Source: Paraburkholderia solitsugae (lineage in GTDB: Bacteria; Pseudomonadota; Gammaproteobacteria; Burkholderiales; Burkholderiaceae). Taken from it: a DNA stretch of 64,000 bases. Position 1 is the stretch's first letter; every line of letters begins with the position of its first letter. A program made the position numbers and the translations under genes. The notes under the pieces were generated by a model, which was not told the DNA's origin, did no database searches, and saw only the letters and a list, made by a program, of their open reading frames with translations. This document shows, piece by piece, positions 1 to 7,665 of the stretch. The DNA lies in contig NZ_WOEY01000130.1 of NCBI RefSeq assembly GCF_013177695.1, positions 62,001 through 126,000 of the forward strand, given 5' to 3'.

Positions 1-511
1 CCACACCGAGTGGCGCGCCAACCGCGAGCGCCCCATAAGTGGCAATACCGTTCCACGAAATCACCTTGGCGTTGTTGCTCGTGCCCACTCGGCCAATGCC
101 CCACAGAATCGCGCCGGTGCCGCACAGGCTCTCACCGAAGCCGAGCACGAGACGGCTGCACACCAGCAATCCCAGGCTCAACACCGGCCAGCGTCCACAC
201 AACACGGCGAGCAGCAACAAAATCCCACTCGCACCGCAACCCAGCAAGCCGATCGACACCGTCCGCTTCGGCCCCAACGTGTCGGCCGAACGGCCAGCGA
301 GCGGCCGCGATGCCAGCGTCGCCAGGTACTGCACGCTGATCGCAGCGCCCGCCAGGACCGCGCTGTAACCCAGGTCGTCGTGGACGTAGCCAGGCAGCAC
401 CGCGAGCGGAATTCCGATCGTCAAATAGCAAAGAAATGTGAAAAAGACGACCGGAATGATCTGCATGGTCGTCGCAAATTCGCTGCGAGGTGTCGCTGAG
501 TCGGTGGACAT
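1..511 (-). CDS. MFS transporter, YhhS/YfcJ-like (partial)
   Basis: This is the N-terminal 170 residues of a major facilitator carrier; the 3' part runs off the left edge of the window. The translation begins MSTDSATPRSEFATTMQ and contains LTIGIPLAVLPGYVHDDLG, then QYLATLASRPLAGRSADTLG (the cytoplasmic loop between helices 2 and 3), and later CGTGAILWGIGRVG and SWNGIATYGALAVGAPLG. These match what I know of E. coli YhhS/YfcJ, inner-membrane proton-driven carriers of poorly defined substrate. The ATG at 511 is chosen because it opens directly before the first hydrophobic segment. Longer frames in this stretch are shadows. It is divergent from xdhA. The substrate cannot be deduced. Confidence 0.8.
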   Translation of the reverse strand, partial: MSTDSATPRSEFATTMQIIPVVFFTFLCYLTIGIPLAVLPGYVHDDLGYSAVLAGAAISVQYLATLASRPLAGRSADTLGPKRTVSIGLLGCGASGILLLLAVLCGRWPVLSLGLLVCSRLVLGFGESLCGTGAILWGIGRVGTSNNAKVISWNGIATYGALAVGAPLGV

Positions 512-900
512 GGGGAAAACGAGACTTGAAAACGGCGGAAAGCCGTGATTTTCCCATGGAACCGATTCCCTTGCAGGGGTTGCTTAATAATTTCCCCGCC
601 TAAAAAAGGGTGCCGGAGTCATATAGTCGTTCGTTTTCACCCTGCACGAGTGGTCCTGTCGTGCGCAGCGGATCAAGAGACCCTAAGCCGCGATGGCTAT
701 AAAACAACAATTTCTCAAAAAATACGGTGAACCGGTCATCTCACCATAAGCCAACCGACCCCCAAACCCATCTCTATATCGTTTCGCGAATATGTCCCGC
801 ATGCGATCCCTGCTATGGGTTGTATTTATTGATGATGATAGTTTTCGAACCATCATCGCAGCACGTCCCAACGGACACAGAACATTGAAGGTAACGAGAC
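512..900. other. Intergenic region between divergent MFS and xdhA genes
   Basis: This gap of about 390 bases holds no convincing gene. It is AT-richer than its flanks, especially from 700 to 850, as expected for two divergent promoters. An inverted repeat close to xdhA is listed separately. Confidence 0.6.
831..857. promoter_or_regulatory. Inverted repeat upstream of xdhA
   Basis: Perfect 7-base arms GATGATG (831-837) and CATCATC (851-857) with a 13-base spacer end about 43 bases before the xdhA start. This is a possible operator or mRNA hairpin for the xdh genes. No regulator can be assigned. Confidence 0.3.
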
Positions 901-2430
901 ATGACTGAGCCGATTCGCTTCTACCACCGCAACGCGATCCGTGAGATCAAGGACGCGCCCGTCACCCGCACCGTCCTGCAGTATCTGCGCGAGGACGTGC
1001 ATTGCACCGGCACCAAGGAAGGCTGCGCCGAAGGCGACTGCGGCGCGTGCACGGTCGTGATCGGCGAGCGTAACGAGGCGGGCGGCGTCGACTTCAAGGC
1101 GGTCAACGCCTGCATCCAGTTCGTACCGACGTTGGACGGCAAAGCGCTCTACACCGTCGAAGACCTGCGTCAGCCGGACGGCTCGCTGCATCCGGTGCAG
1201 GAAGCGATGGTCGAGTGCCACGGCTCGCAATGCGGTTTCTGTACGCCGGGCTTCGTGATGTCGATGTGGTCGCTGTACGAAAAGCACGGCCACGAACACA
1301 GCTGCGCGAACAAGACCGTGCCGTCGCGCGACGCGATCAGCAACGCGCTGACCGGCAACCTGTGCCGCTGCACCGGCTATCGCCCGATCGTCGACGCCGC
1401 CGTGCGCATGTTCGAAGCCCCCGCGCCGAAAGCGCCGGTCAATATCGAAGCGCTGTCGAAAACGCTCGCCACGCTCGAGCGCAAAGACACCTTCCACTAC
1501 CAGCACGCCGGCCAGCAGTTCGACGCGCCGCGCACCGTCGCCGCGCTCGCGAAAATCAAGGAAGCCGAACCGGCCACCCGTATTCTCGCCGGCAGCACGG
1601 ACATCGGCTTGTGGGTGACCAAGCAGATGCGTGAACTGGGCAACATCGTCTACGTCGGTCAGATCGCCGAGTTGCAAAAGCTCGAAACCAACGACAACTG
1701 GATCGAGATCGGCGCGGGCGTCAGCGTAGAACGGGCTTACGCGGAAATTGCGAAGCAATATCCGGAACTCACTGAAATGTGGCAACGCTTCGCCTCGCTG
1801 CCGATCCGCAATGCCGGCACGCTCGGCGGCAATATCGCCAACGGCTCGCCAATCGGTGATTCGATGCCTGGCCTGATCGCACTTGGCGCGCATGTGATCG
1901 TGCGCGGTGGCGAGATTGAACGCGAAATGCCGCTCGAGGATCTGTACCTCGCGTATCAGAAGAAAGACATGGCGGAGCATGAGTTCGTCGTCGGATTGAA
2001 GGTGCCGACCCGCACCGGCGCGCGCGCGAACCTGCAGTTCCGCACCTACAAGCTGTCGAAGCGTTTCGACTCGGACATCTCGGCCGTGTGCGCCGCGTTC
2101 TCCTTCATCGCCGACGGCAACGTGATCCGTGAGCCGCGCATCGCGTTCGGCGGCATGGCCGCCACGTCGAAGCGCGCGACGCATGCTGAAGCCGTGTTGC
2201 GCGACGCCGAATGGCACGAAGCGACCGCGCAGGCCGCGATGCTCGCGCTCGGCAACGACTACGCGCCGCTTAGCGACATGCGCGCCACCAGCAACTATCG
2301 CCTTGAAGCGGCGAAGAATACGTTGTACCGCTTCTGGCTCGAAACGCGTCCGAACAATCCGCTGCCGAAGAGCGCACTGGATGTTCGTGCAGTTGCCGCT
2401 GCCTGCGCCCCGGCCGGCGCGAGCGCCTGA
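901..2430 (+). CDS. xdhA: Xanthine dehydrogenase small subunit XdhA
   Basis: This is the iron-sulfur/FAD subunit of the cytoplasmic molybdoenzyme that oxidises hypoxanthine to xanthine and urate with NAD+ as acceptor. The N-terminal 2Fe-2S ferredoxin-like domain carries the cluster cysteines around residues 42-50 (GCAEGDCGACTVV). The second 2Fe-2S domain has CHGSQCGFCTPG near 106-114 and LCRCTGYRP near 155. An FAD-binding domain follows, with ILAGSTDIGLWVTK and PIRNAGTLGGNIANGSPIGD, and a CO-dehydrogenase flavoprotein C-terminal domain ends the protein. The 509 residues are normal for bacterial XdhA. The ATG at 901 follows a purine-rich GAAGG/GAGA stretch. It heads the order xdhA-xdhB-xdhC of purine catabolism. 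Confidence 0.96.
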   Translation: MTEPIRFYHRNAIREIKDAPVTRTVLQYLREDVHCTGTKEGCAEGDCGACTVVIGERNEAGGVDFKAVNACIQFVPTLDGKALYTVEDLRQPDGSLHPVQEAMVECHGSQCGFCTPGFVMSMWSLYEKHGHEHSCANKTVPSRDAISNALTGNLCRCTGYRPIVDAAVRMFEAPAPKAPVNIEALSKTLATLERKDTFHYQHAGQQFDAPRTVAALAKIKEAEPATRILAGSTDIGLWVTKQMRELGNIVYVGQIAELQKLETNDNWIEIGAGVSVERAYAEIAKQYPELTEMWQRFASLPIRNAGTLGGNIANGSPIGDSMPGLIALGAHVIVRGGEIEREMPLEDLYLAYQKKDMAEHEFVVGLKVPTRTGARANLQFRTYKLSKRFDSDISAVCAAFSFIADGNVIREPRIAFGGMAATSKRATHAEAVLRDAEWHEATAQAAMLALGNDYAPLSDMRATSNYRLEAAKNTLYRFWLETRPNNPLPKSALDVRAVAAACAPAGASA

Positions 2431-2451
2431 AACGGGGCACAGCGCCCCCAA

Positions 2452-2486
2452 CCCTGGCGCTACGCGCCAGGGTCCCCCGAGGGGGA
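2452..2486. repeat. GC-rich double palindrome between xdhA and xdhB
   Basis: Two adjacent palindromes fill the gap. The first has arms CCCTGGCG (2452-2459) and CGCCAGGG (2465-2472); the second is TCCCCC-GA-GGGGGA (2473-2486). The 15-mer TGGCGCTACGCGCCA at 2455-2469 recurs in reverse orientation at 54455-54469, so this is a dispersed extragenic palindrome. It could form mRNA hairpins that set the XdhA:XdhB ratio (inference). Confidence 0.6.
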
Positions 2487-2542
2487 ATAAGAAAACCTGG
2501 GGCGGCCCAGCGTTTTCTTAAAAGAATACGGAGAACACCAGA

Positions 2543-4909
2543 ATGAATCAGCACGCCGAACCGTTCCTCAAAGACCTTCAGGATCTCGACGACTTTACCC
2601 AGGTCCACATCTCGCGTCCGCACGAGTCCGCGCATTTGCACGTGAGCGGCCGCGCGACTTACACCGACGACATTCCGACGCTCGCCGGCACGCTGCACGC
2701 CGCGCTCGGCCTGTCGCCGAAAGCGCACGCGAAGATCGTCTCGATGTCGCTCGCCAAAGTGCGCGCGACGCCCGGCGTGGTTGCGATCTTCACCGCGCAA
2801 GATATCCCCGGCGTCAATGACGTCGGCCCGATCATCCACGGCGACGATCCGATTCTCGCTGACGGTCTCGTGCAATACGTCGGTCAGCCGATGTTCATCG
2901 TGGTCGCGACCTCGCATGAAATCGCGCGTCTGGCTGCGCGCCGCGCCGAAGTCGTCTACGAAGAATTGCCCGCGATCCTCACCGCGCAGCAGGCCCGCGC
3001 CGCGAATCAACACGTCTTGCCGCCGATGAAACTCGCACGCGGCGAATCCGCTACGAAGATCGCCCGTGCAGCGCGTCGCGAAGCCGGCGAGATGCTGCTC
3101 GGCGGCCAGGAACAGTTCTATCTGGAAGGCCAGATTTCGTACGCGGTGCCGAAGGACGACGACGGCATGCACGTCTACTGTTCGACCCAGCACCCGACCG
3201 AAATGCAGCACATGGTCGCGCACGCGTTGGGCGTGGCGTCGCACAACGTGCTGATCGAATGCCGCCGGATGGGCGGCGGCTTCGGCGGCAAGGAATCGCA
3301 ATCAGGTCTGTTCGCATGCTGCGCGGCGCTGGCTGCATGGAAGCTGCTGTGCCCGGTGAAACTGCGTCCGGACCGTGACGACGACATGATGGTCACCGGC
3401 AAGCGCCACGACTTCCACTACACGTATGAAGTGGGCTATGACGACAAGGGTGTGATCGACGGCGTGAGCGTCGACATGACCTCGCGTTGCGGCTTCTCCG
3501 CCGACCTGTCCGGTCCGGTGATGACGCGTGCGCTGTGCCACTTCGACAACGCGTACTGGTTGTCCGACGTGACGATCGACGGCTTCTGCGGCAAGACCAA
3601 TACGCAGTCGAATACCGCGTTCCGCGGCTTCGGCGGCCCGCAAGGCGCGTTCGCGATCGAGTACATCATGGACAACGTCGCGCGCTCGGTCGGCGAGGAT
3701 TCGCTCGACGTGCGCCGTCGCAATCTGTACGGCAAGACCGAGCGCAACCAGACGCCGTATGGTCAGGTGGTCGAAGACAACGTCATTCACGAACTGATCG
3801 ACGAACTCGAAGCCACCAGCGAATACCGCGCGCGCCGTGTGGCGATCAACGAGTTCAATGCGAACAACGAAGTGCTGAAGAAGGGCCTGGCGCTCACGCC
3901 GGTCAAGTTCGGCATCGCGTTCAACGTGACCCACTTCAATCAGGCCGGCGCGCTGGTGCACATCTACACCGACGGTTCGGTGCTGGTGAACCACGGCGGT
4001 ACCGAAATGGGCCAGGGCTTGAACACCAAGGTCGCGCAGGTCGTCGCGCATGAACTGGGCATTGGTTTTAACCGCATTCGCGTCACGGCGACCGACACAA
4101 GCAAGATCGCCAATACCTCGGCAACCGCTGCATCGACGGGTTCGGACCTGAACGGCAAGGCTGCGCAAGACGCCGCGCGCCAGTTGCGCGAACGTCTGTC
4201 GGCCTTCGCCGCCGAGCGTTTCGGCGCTGGGCAGGTGGCCGCTTCGGAAGTGCGTTTCGTGCACGACCGCGTGGTGGTCGGCGAGATGATCGTGCCGTTT
4301 GAAGAGGTGATCGCGAAGGCCTATGTCGCGCGTGTCCAGCTCTGGTCGGACGGCTTCTACGCAACGCCGAAGCTCTACTGGGATCAATCGAAGCTGCAAG
4401 GCCGGCCGTTCTACTACTACTCGTACGGCGCGGCCGTGTCGGAAGTGGTGATCGACACGCTGACCGGCGAAATGCGTGTGCTGCGCGCGGACGCTTTGCA
4501 TGACGTGGGCGCATCGCTGAACCCGGCGCTCGACGTCGGTCAGGTGGAAGGCGCGTTCATTCAGGGCATGGGCTGGCTCACGACCGAAGAACTGTGGTGG
4601 AACACGGGCGGCAAGCTGATGACGCACGCGCCGTCCACCTACAAGATTCCGACCGTCAACGATACGCCGCCGGACTTCCGTGTGCGTCTGTTCAAGAACC
4701 GCAATGCGGAGGACAGCATTCACCGTTCGAAGGCGACCGGCGAGCCGCCGCTGCTGCTGCCGTTCTCGGTCTTCTTTGCCGTGCGCGATGCGGTGTCGGC
4801 CGTGGGTAACCACAAGGTCAACCCGTCGCTGAATGCGCCCGCGACCAGCGAGGAAATCTTGAAGGCAGTCGGCGCAGTACGGGCAGCCACTGCGGCGGCG
4901 CGGCAGTAA
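2543..4909 (+). CDS. xdhB: Xanthine dehydrogenase large subunit XdhB
   Basis: This is the molybdopterin-binding catalytic subunit; it hydroxylates hypoxanthine and xanthine and passes electrons to the FeS and FAD centres of XdhA. The N-terminal xanthine-oxidase hammerhead domain begins around HVSGRATYTDDIPTLAGTLH. Molybdenum-cofactor loops include GGGFGGKESQ near 244, NTAFRGFGGPQG near 357, and GGTEMGQGLNTK near 485. The conserved catalytic glutamate lies in KATGEPPLLLP near 733. The 788 residues are normal for the bacterial two-subunit form. The ATG at 2543 follows CGGAGAACACC, a good ribosome site. It is separated from xdhA by a palindromic element and followed by xdhC. Confidence 0.96.
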   Translation: MNQHAEPFLKDLQDLDDFTQVHISRPHESAHLHVSGRATYTDDIPTLAGTLHAALGLSPKAHAKIVSMSLAKVRATPGVVAIFTAQDIPGVNDVGPIIHGDDPILADGLVQYVGQPMFIVVATSHEIARLAARRAEVVYEELPAILTAQQARAANQHVLPPMKLARGESATKIARAARREAGEMLLGGQEQFYLEGQISYAVPKDDDGMHVYCSTQHPTEMQHMVAHALGVASHNVLIECRRMGGGFGGKESQSGLFACCAALAAWKLLCPVKLRPDRDDDMMVTGKRHDFHYTYEVGYDDKGVIDGVSVDMTSRCGFSADLSGPVMTRALCHFDNAYWLSDVTIDGFCGKTNTQSNTAFRGFGGPQGAFAIEYIMDNVARSVGEDSLDVRRRNLYGKTERNQTPYGQVVEDNVIHELIDELEATSEYRARRVAINEFNANNEVLKKGLALTPVKFGIAFNVTHFNQAGALVHIYTDGSVLVNHGGTEMGQGLNTKVAQVVAHELGIGFNRIRVTATDTSKIANTSATAASTGSDLNGKAAQDAARQLRERLSAFAAERFGAGQVAASEVRFVHDRVVVGEMIVPFEEVIAKAYVARVQLWSDGFYATPKLYWDQSKLQGRPFYYYSYGAAVSEVVIDTLTGEMRVLRADALHDVGASLNPALDVGQVEGAFIQGMGWLTTEELWWNTGGKLMTHAPSTYKIPTVNDTPPDFRVRLFKNRNAEDSIHRSKATGEPPLLLPFSVFFAVRDAVSAVGNHKVNPSLNAPATSEEILKAVGAVRAATAAARQ

Positions 4910-5023
4910 GCGCGTGAGTCCTGGTCGAACCCCGGCGTGACTTCCGGGGCGCGCCATGAACCGCCTGCAAGTGGCCAGCTAACGCAAATCGTGCAAATAT
5001 CGTAACTAACTGGATTGATCGCC

Positions 5024-5590
5024 ATGAACGACTTTTCTTCCGTTCAGATCGGCCGGCGCAGCGCCGTGGAAGCGCCGCGTCCGGCGCCGATGCACATCGT
5101 GCTGTTCGGCGCGGGGCACGTCGGCCATGCACTTGTCACGCTGCTCGGCAGCTTGCCGTGCGTCGTCCAGTGGGTCGATGAGCGCGACGAACTGTTCCCC
5201 GACGAAACCCCGGCCAATGTGCAGGTGGAGGCGACGGACACGCCTGATGCGATCGTCGACACGGCGCCGCCCGGCGCGTACTTCCTCGTGATGACGCATA
5301 ACCACGCGCTCGATTTTTCGCTCGCCGCGCGCATCATGCGGCGGCGCGATTTCACCTACTTCGGCATGATCGGGTCGAAGACGAAACGCGTGAAATTCGA
5401 GCGTCGTTTGCTGGATCGCGGCGTGGAGTTGGACCGGCTTGTGGAGATGACGTGCCCGATCGGCGTGACCGGCATTGTCGATAAAGCGCCTGCGGCGATC
5501 GCGGTCGCGGTATGTGCCGAGTTGCTGCAGATTCGTGCGCGCGAGGCCGCCGCGCAGGTGGTGACGCAGAAGCTCTGCGCGAACGTGTGA
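5024..5590 (+). CDS. xdhC: Xanthine dehydrogenase accessory protein XdhC, C-terminal domain only
   Basis: XdhC binds molybdenum cofactor, promotes its sulfuration and inserts it into XdhB. This 188-residue protein consists of only the C-terminal Rossmann-like domain: LFGAGHVGHALVTLLG (residues 25-40), WVDERDELFPDETPANVQV, FLVMTHNHALDFSLAARI, and FGMIGSKTKRVKFERRLL. Family members are usually about 250-350 residues with an N-terminal XdhC/CoxI domain that supplies a conserved cysteine; it is absent here. No remnant of it is visible in the 114-base gap after xdhB. An upstream in-frame TTG at 5015 adds only three residues. The gene may be an internal-deletion form or a genuine short variant. A hairpin terminator follows. 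Confidence 0.85.
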   Translation: MNDFSSVQIGRRSAVEAPRPAPMHIVLFGAGHVGHALVTLLGSLPCVVQWVDERDELFPDETPANVQVEATDTPDAIVDTAPPGAYFLVMTHNHALDFSLAARIMRRRDFTYFGMIGSKTKRVKFERRLLDRGVELDRLVEMTCPIGVTGIVDKAPAAIAVAVCAELLQIRAREAAAQVVTQKLCANV

Positions 5591-5704
5591 ACGGGCAGAG
5601 CGAGGCACCTGGCGTGAGGGGCTCGACGTAAAGCTCGCAACATGAATCGCTCAAGATAAAAGCGTGCAGCCTAAAACGCTCGCCCCCGCCAAACTTCAAA
5701 CCAG

Positions 5705-5739
5705 AACGTCAGCCCGCCGCGGCTGACGTTTCCTTTTTC
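5705..5739 (+). terminator. Rho-independent terminator after xdhC
   Basis: Perfect 10-base arms AACGTCAGCC (5705-5714) and GGCTGACGTT (5721-5730) with a 6-base loop are followed by a T-rich run (TCCTTTTTC). The hairpin terminates the xdh transcript on the plus strand. It overlaps the last codons of the convergent LysR gene. Confidence 0.75.
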
Positions 5740-6692
5740 GGCGACCGTTTTGCGCGCCGCACCTTCTGCGCAATCAGCTCGTCCGACACTTGCGACATCA
5801 ACGTGCGCAGCCAGCCGACATCGCTCGGCCGGTCCGGCTGCGGATGCCAGAGCTGATAGCACTTGATGCGCGGAAACGGAATCGGCACCTCGACCACCGC
5901 GAGCGGCAGGATGCTCGCGTAATGCGCCGCGAAACGGCGTGTCGTCGTGAAGATCAGATCCGATTGCAGCAGCGTTTGCGGCACGAGGCCGAAATAGGGC
6001 AGCGTAGCGACGATGCGCCGGTCGGCGCGGGCCCGCGCAAAGCCGATGTCGACGGCGCCGCCGCGCGCGCCGCTATACGGCGTCGGTGCAAGGTGCGGCG
6101 CGGCCAGATACGCTTCGCGCGTGAGCGGCGCGCGGGTCAGCGGATGATCGGCGCGCATCAGGCACACGACGGTATCGGAGAACAGATCGCTGCGCCCGAA
6201 ACGCGGATCGGGTTTCGGCCAGTTGCCGATCACGAGATCGAGTTCGCCCGCATCGAGTGCGGCGGAATGGTCGAGCATCGGGCTGAGCGAATCGATCTCC
6301 AGACGCGCATGCGGCGCCGCCTCGCGAAACTGCGCGATCACGGTGGGCATGAAGAAGTCATTCAGATAATCCGGAGCGGCCACGCGAAAGGTGCGGCGCG
6401 AGCGGCCCGGATCGAAATCGCCGTGCGGCGTCGCCACGAAATCGACTTCGCGCAGCACACGTTGCGCCGACGCCAGCAACGATTCGCCGTACTCGGTCGG
6501 CACCATGCCCGACTTGCCGCGCACGAGGATCGGATCGTTCAGCGTCTCGCGCAGTTTGCGCAGCGCGGTGCTGATGGCGGGCTGGGTCTGATTCAGACGC
6601 AGTGCCGTTTGTGTGACGCTGCGCTCGACGAGCAGCGTGCGCAGCACGCGCACGAGCCAGATATCGAGGGAGGCGGCGGAGTCGTCGTCCAT
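5709..6692 (-). CDS. LysR-family transcriptional regulator
   Basis: This 327-residue protein has an N-terminal winged helix-turn-helix (LLVERSVTQTALRLNQTQPA, then STALRKLRETLNDPILVRG, residues 21-58). A periplasmic-binding-like effector domain follows (RRTFRVAAPDYLNDFFMPTV, then ELDLVIGNWPKPD). The effector domain looks like the NodD/DntR branch of LysR proteins, which sense small aromatic or other acids. It converges on xdhC, and its stop codon lies inside the xdhC terminator. Its target is not evident; the only other near gene on its strand is the upstream DsbA-like gene. A perfect palindrome upstream (6781-6794) is a candidate autoregulatory site. The C-terminal tail is Lys/Arg rich. Confidence 0.9.
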   Translation of the reverse strand: MDDDSAASLDIWLVRVLRTLLVERSVTQTALRLNQTQPAISTALRKLRETLNDPILVRGKSGMVPTEYGESLLASAQRVLREVDFVATPHGDFDPGRSRRTFRVAAPDYLNDFFMPTVIAQFREAAPHARLEIDSLSPMLDHSAALDAGELDLVIGNWPKPDPRFGRSDLFSDTVVCLMRADHPLTRAPLTREAYLAAPHLAPTPYSGARGGAVDIGFARARADRRIVATLPYFGLVPQTLLQSDLIFTTTRRFAAHYASILPLAVVEVPIPFPRIKCYQLWHPQPDRPSDVGWLRTLMSQVSDELIAQKVRRAKRSPKKETSAAAG

Positions 6693-6780
6693 GGTTTAGG
6701 CGAGGCGATGCAAGCAGGTCGGGCCCGGATGAAGCGTCGTACGGAGCCGCCCGCGAGCCAGATCGCAAGAGCGGGGCGCA

Positions 6781-6794
6781 AAGGTTATAACCTT
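6781..6794. promoter_or_regulatory. Perfect palindrome AAGGTTATAACCTT upstream of the LysR gene
   Basis: This 14-base perfect palindrome lies 89 bases before the LysR start. LysR proteins bind interrupted dyads of the T-N11-A type at about this distance from autoregulated promoters, so it is a reasonable operator candidate (inference). Confidence 0.4.
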
Positions 6795-6926
6795 AGGCCC
6801 GTTTGCCGTGTGGCGGCATAGCGGACACGGTATGGCCGGCATCAGGACAGCCCTTTTGACGCAATCACGGCTGCCGCGCCGCGCGCGGCGTGCCTTATTT
6901 GCACGAAGATTACGTTTTACCTTCGT

Positions 6927-7571
6927 TTAGTTGTCTGCAAAGCCTGAAGGCAGCGAACTGACCCGCTTCACTTCCTTCGAGTCGAGCCAGTTCGGCGTGC
7001 GTGCGCAATACAGCACCATGGGCAACGCGTCTTCGCCCCAGAACAATTGATCGTTCAGGTAGAAGGTCGGCACGCCGTACACGCCCAGACCAATCGCATC
7101 CGCGGTGTTGCGCTGCAATTGCGCTTTCACATCTTCTTTCTTGATGAGTTCCGGGCCGTCCGGCATACCGACGCGCTCGCACAGTTCGGCGAACGCTGCA
7201 TCGCTCGACGGATCACGGCCTTCGCGCCAGATGAAACGGAAAATCTCGCGCACGAAGCCGATGTCGCCCTTCGCCGCAGTGGCGAGCAGGAGCGGCTTCA
7301 TCGAGTCGAACGGATGGGCCGGCGGCATCTTGAACGGAATGCCGAGTTGCTCCGCGCGAAACAGTGCGTGGCGGTACAGGAACGTGCGTTTTGCCGGCAC
7401 GCTGTAAGCGGGCCGCTGGCCCCAGTGGTCATATAGCTCGTTCAGCACGACCGGCGTGAACGCGAAGTCGAAGCCCGGCCATTTGTCGTGTTGCTCGAGC
7501 AACAGGTACGTGAACGGCGAGACAAAATCGTAAAACCACAGCGGTTGCCTGGCGTCGGTGCCAACGGTCAT
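6927..7571 (-). CDS. DsbA-family / 2-hydroxychromene-2-carboxylate isomerase-like protein
   Basis: This 214-residue thioredoxin-fold protein has the helical insertion of the DsbA/GST-kappa/HCCA isomerase family. The N-terminus PLWFYDFVSPFTYLLLEQHD has the family pattern with Ser at the active-site position (SPF) rather than a DsbA CXXC. The C-terminal GLGVYGVPTFYLNDQLFWG is the conserved cis-proline loop. HCCA isomerases use glutathione to isomerise aromatic-ring cleavage intermediates, and others in the family act on unknown thiol substrates. I start at ATG 7571 (MTVGTDARQ), preceded by GGGAGACATTT; a longer open frame upstream lacks family sequence. No aromatic catabolic genes are adjacent, so the substrate is unknown. 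Confidence 0.85.
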   Translation of the reverse strand: MTVGTDARQPLWFYDFVSPFTYLLLEQHDKWPGFDFAFTPVVLNELYDHWGQRPAYSVPAKRTFLYRHALFRAEQLGIPFKMPPAHPFDSMKPLLLATAAKGDIGFVREIFRFIWREGRDPSSDAAFAELCERVGMPDGPELIKKEDVKAQLQRNTADAIGLGVYGVPTFYLNDQLFWGEDALPMVLYCARTPNWLDSKEVKRVSSLPSGFADN

Positions 7572-7665
7572 AAATGTCTCCCGGATTGCCCGTTCCGAAC
7601 GATGCTGTCTGCTGGATCGTCGGATTTGTAATGATCTTACGCGGTGCAGCCGCGACTTGCATCGG

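Noticed and set aside
853..2451. Long open frame opposite xdhA
   Set aside because: It mirrors XdhA codons, is Arg/His/Asp-rich and has no family sequence; it is a GC-rich antisense shadow.
3302..4957. Long open frame opposite xdhB
   Set aside because: It is an antisense shadow of a clearly identified gene.
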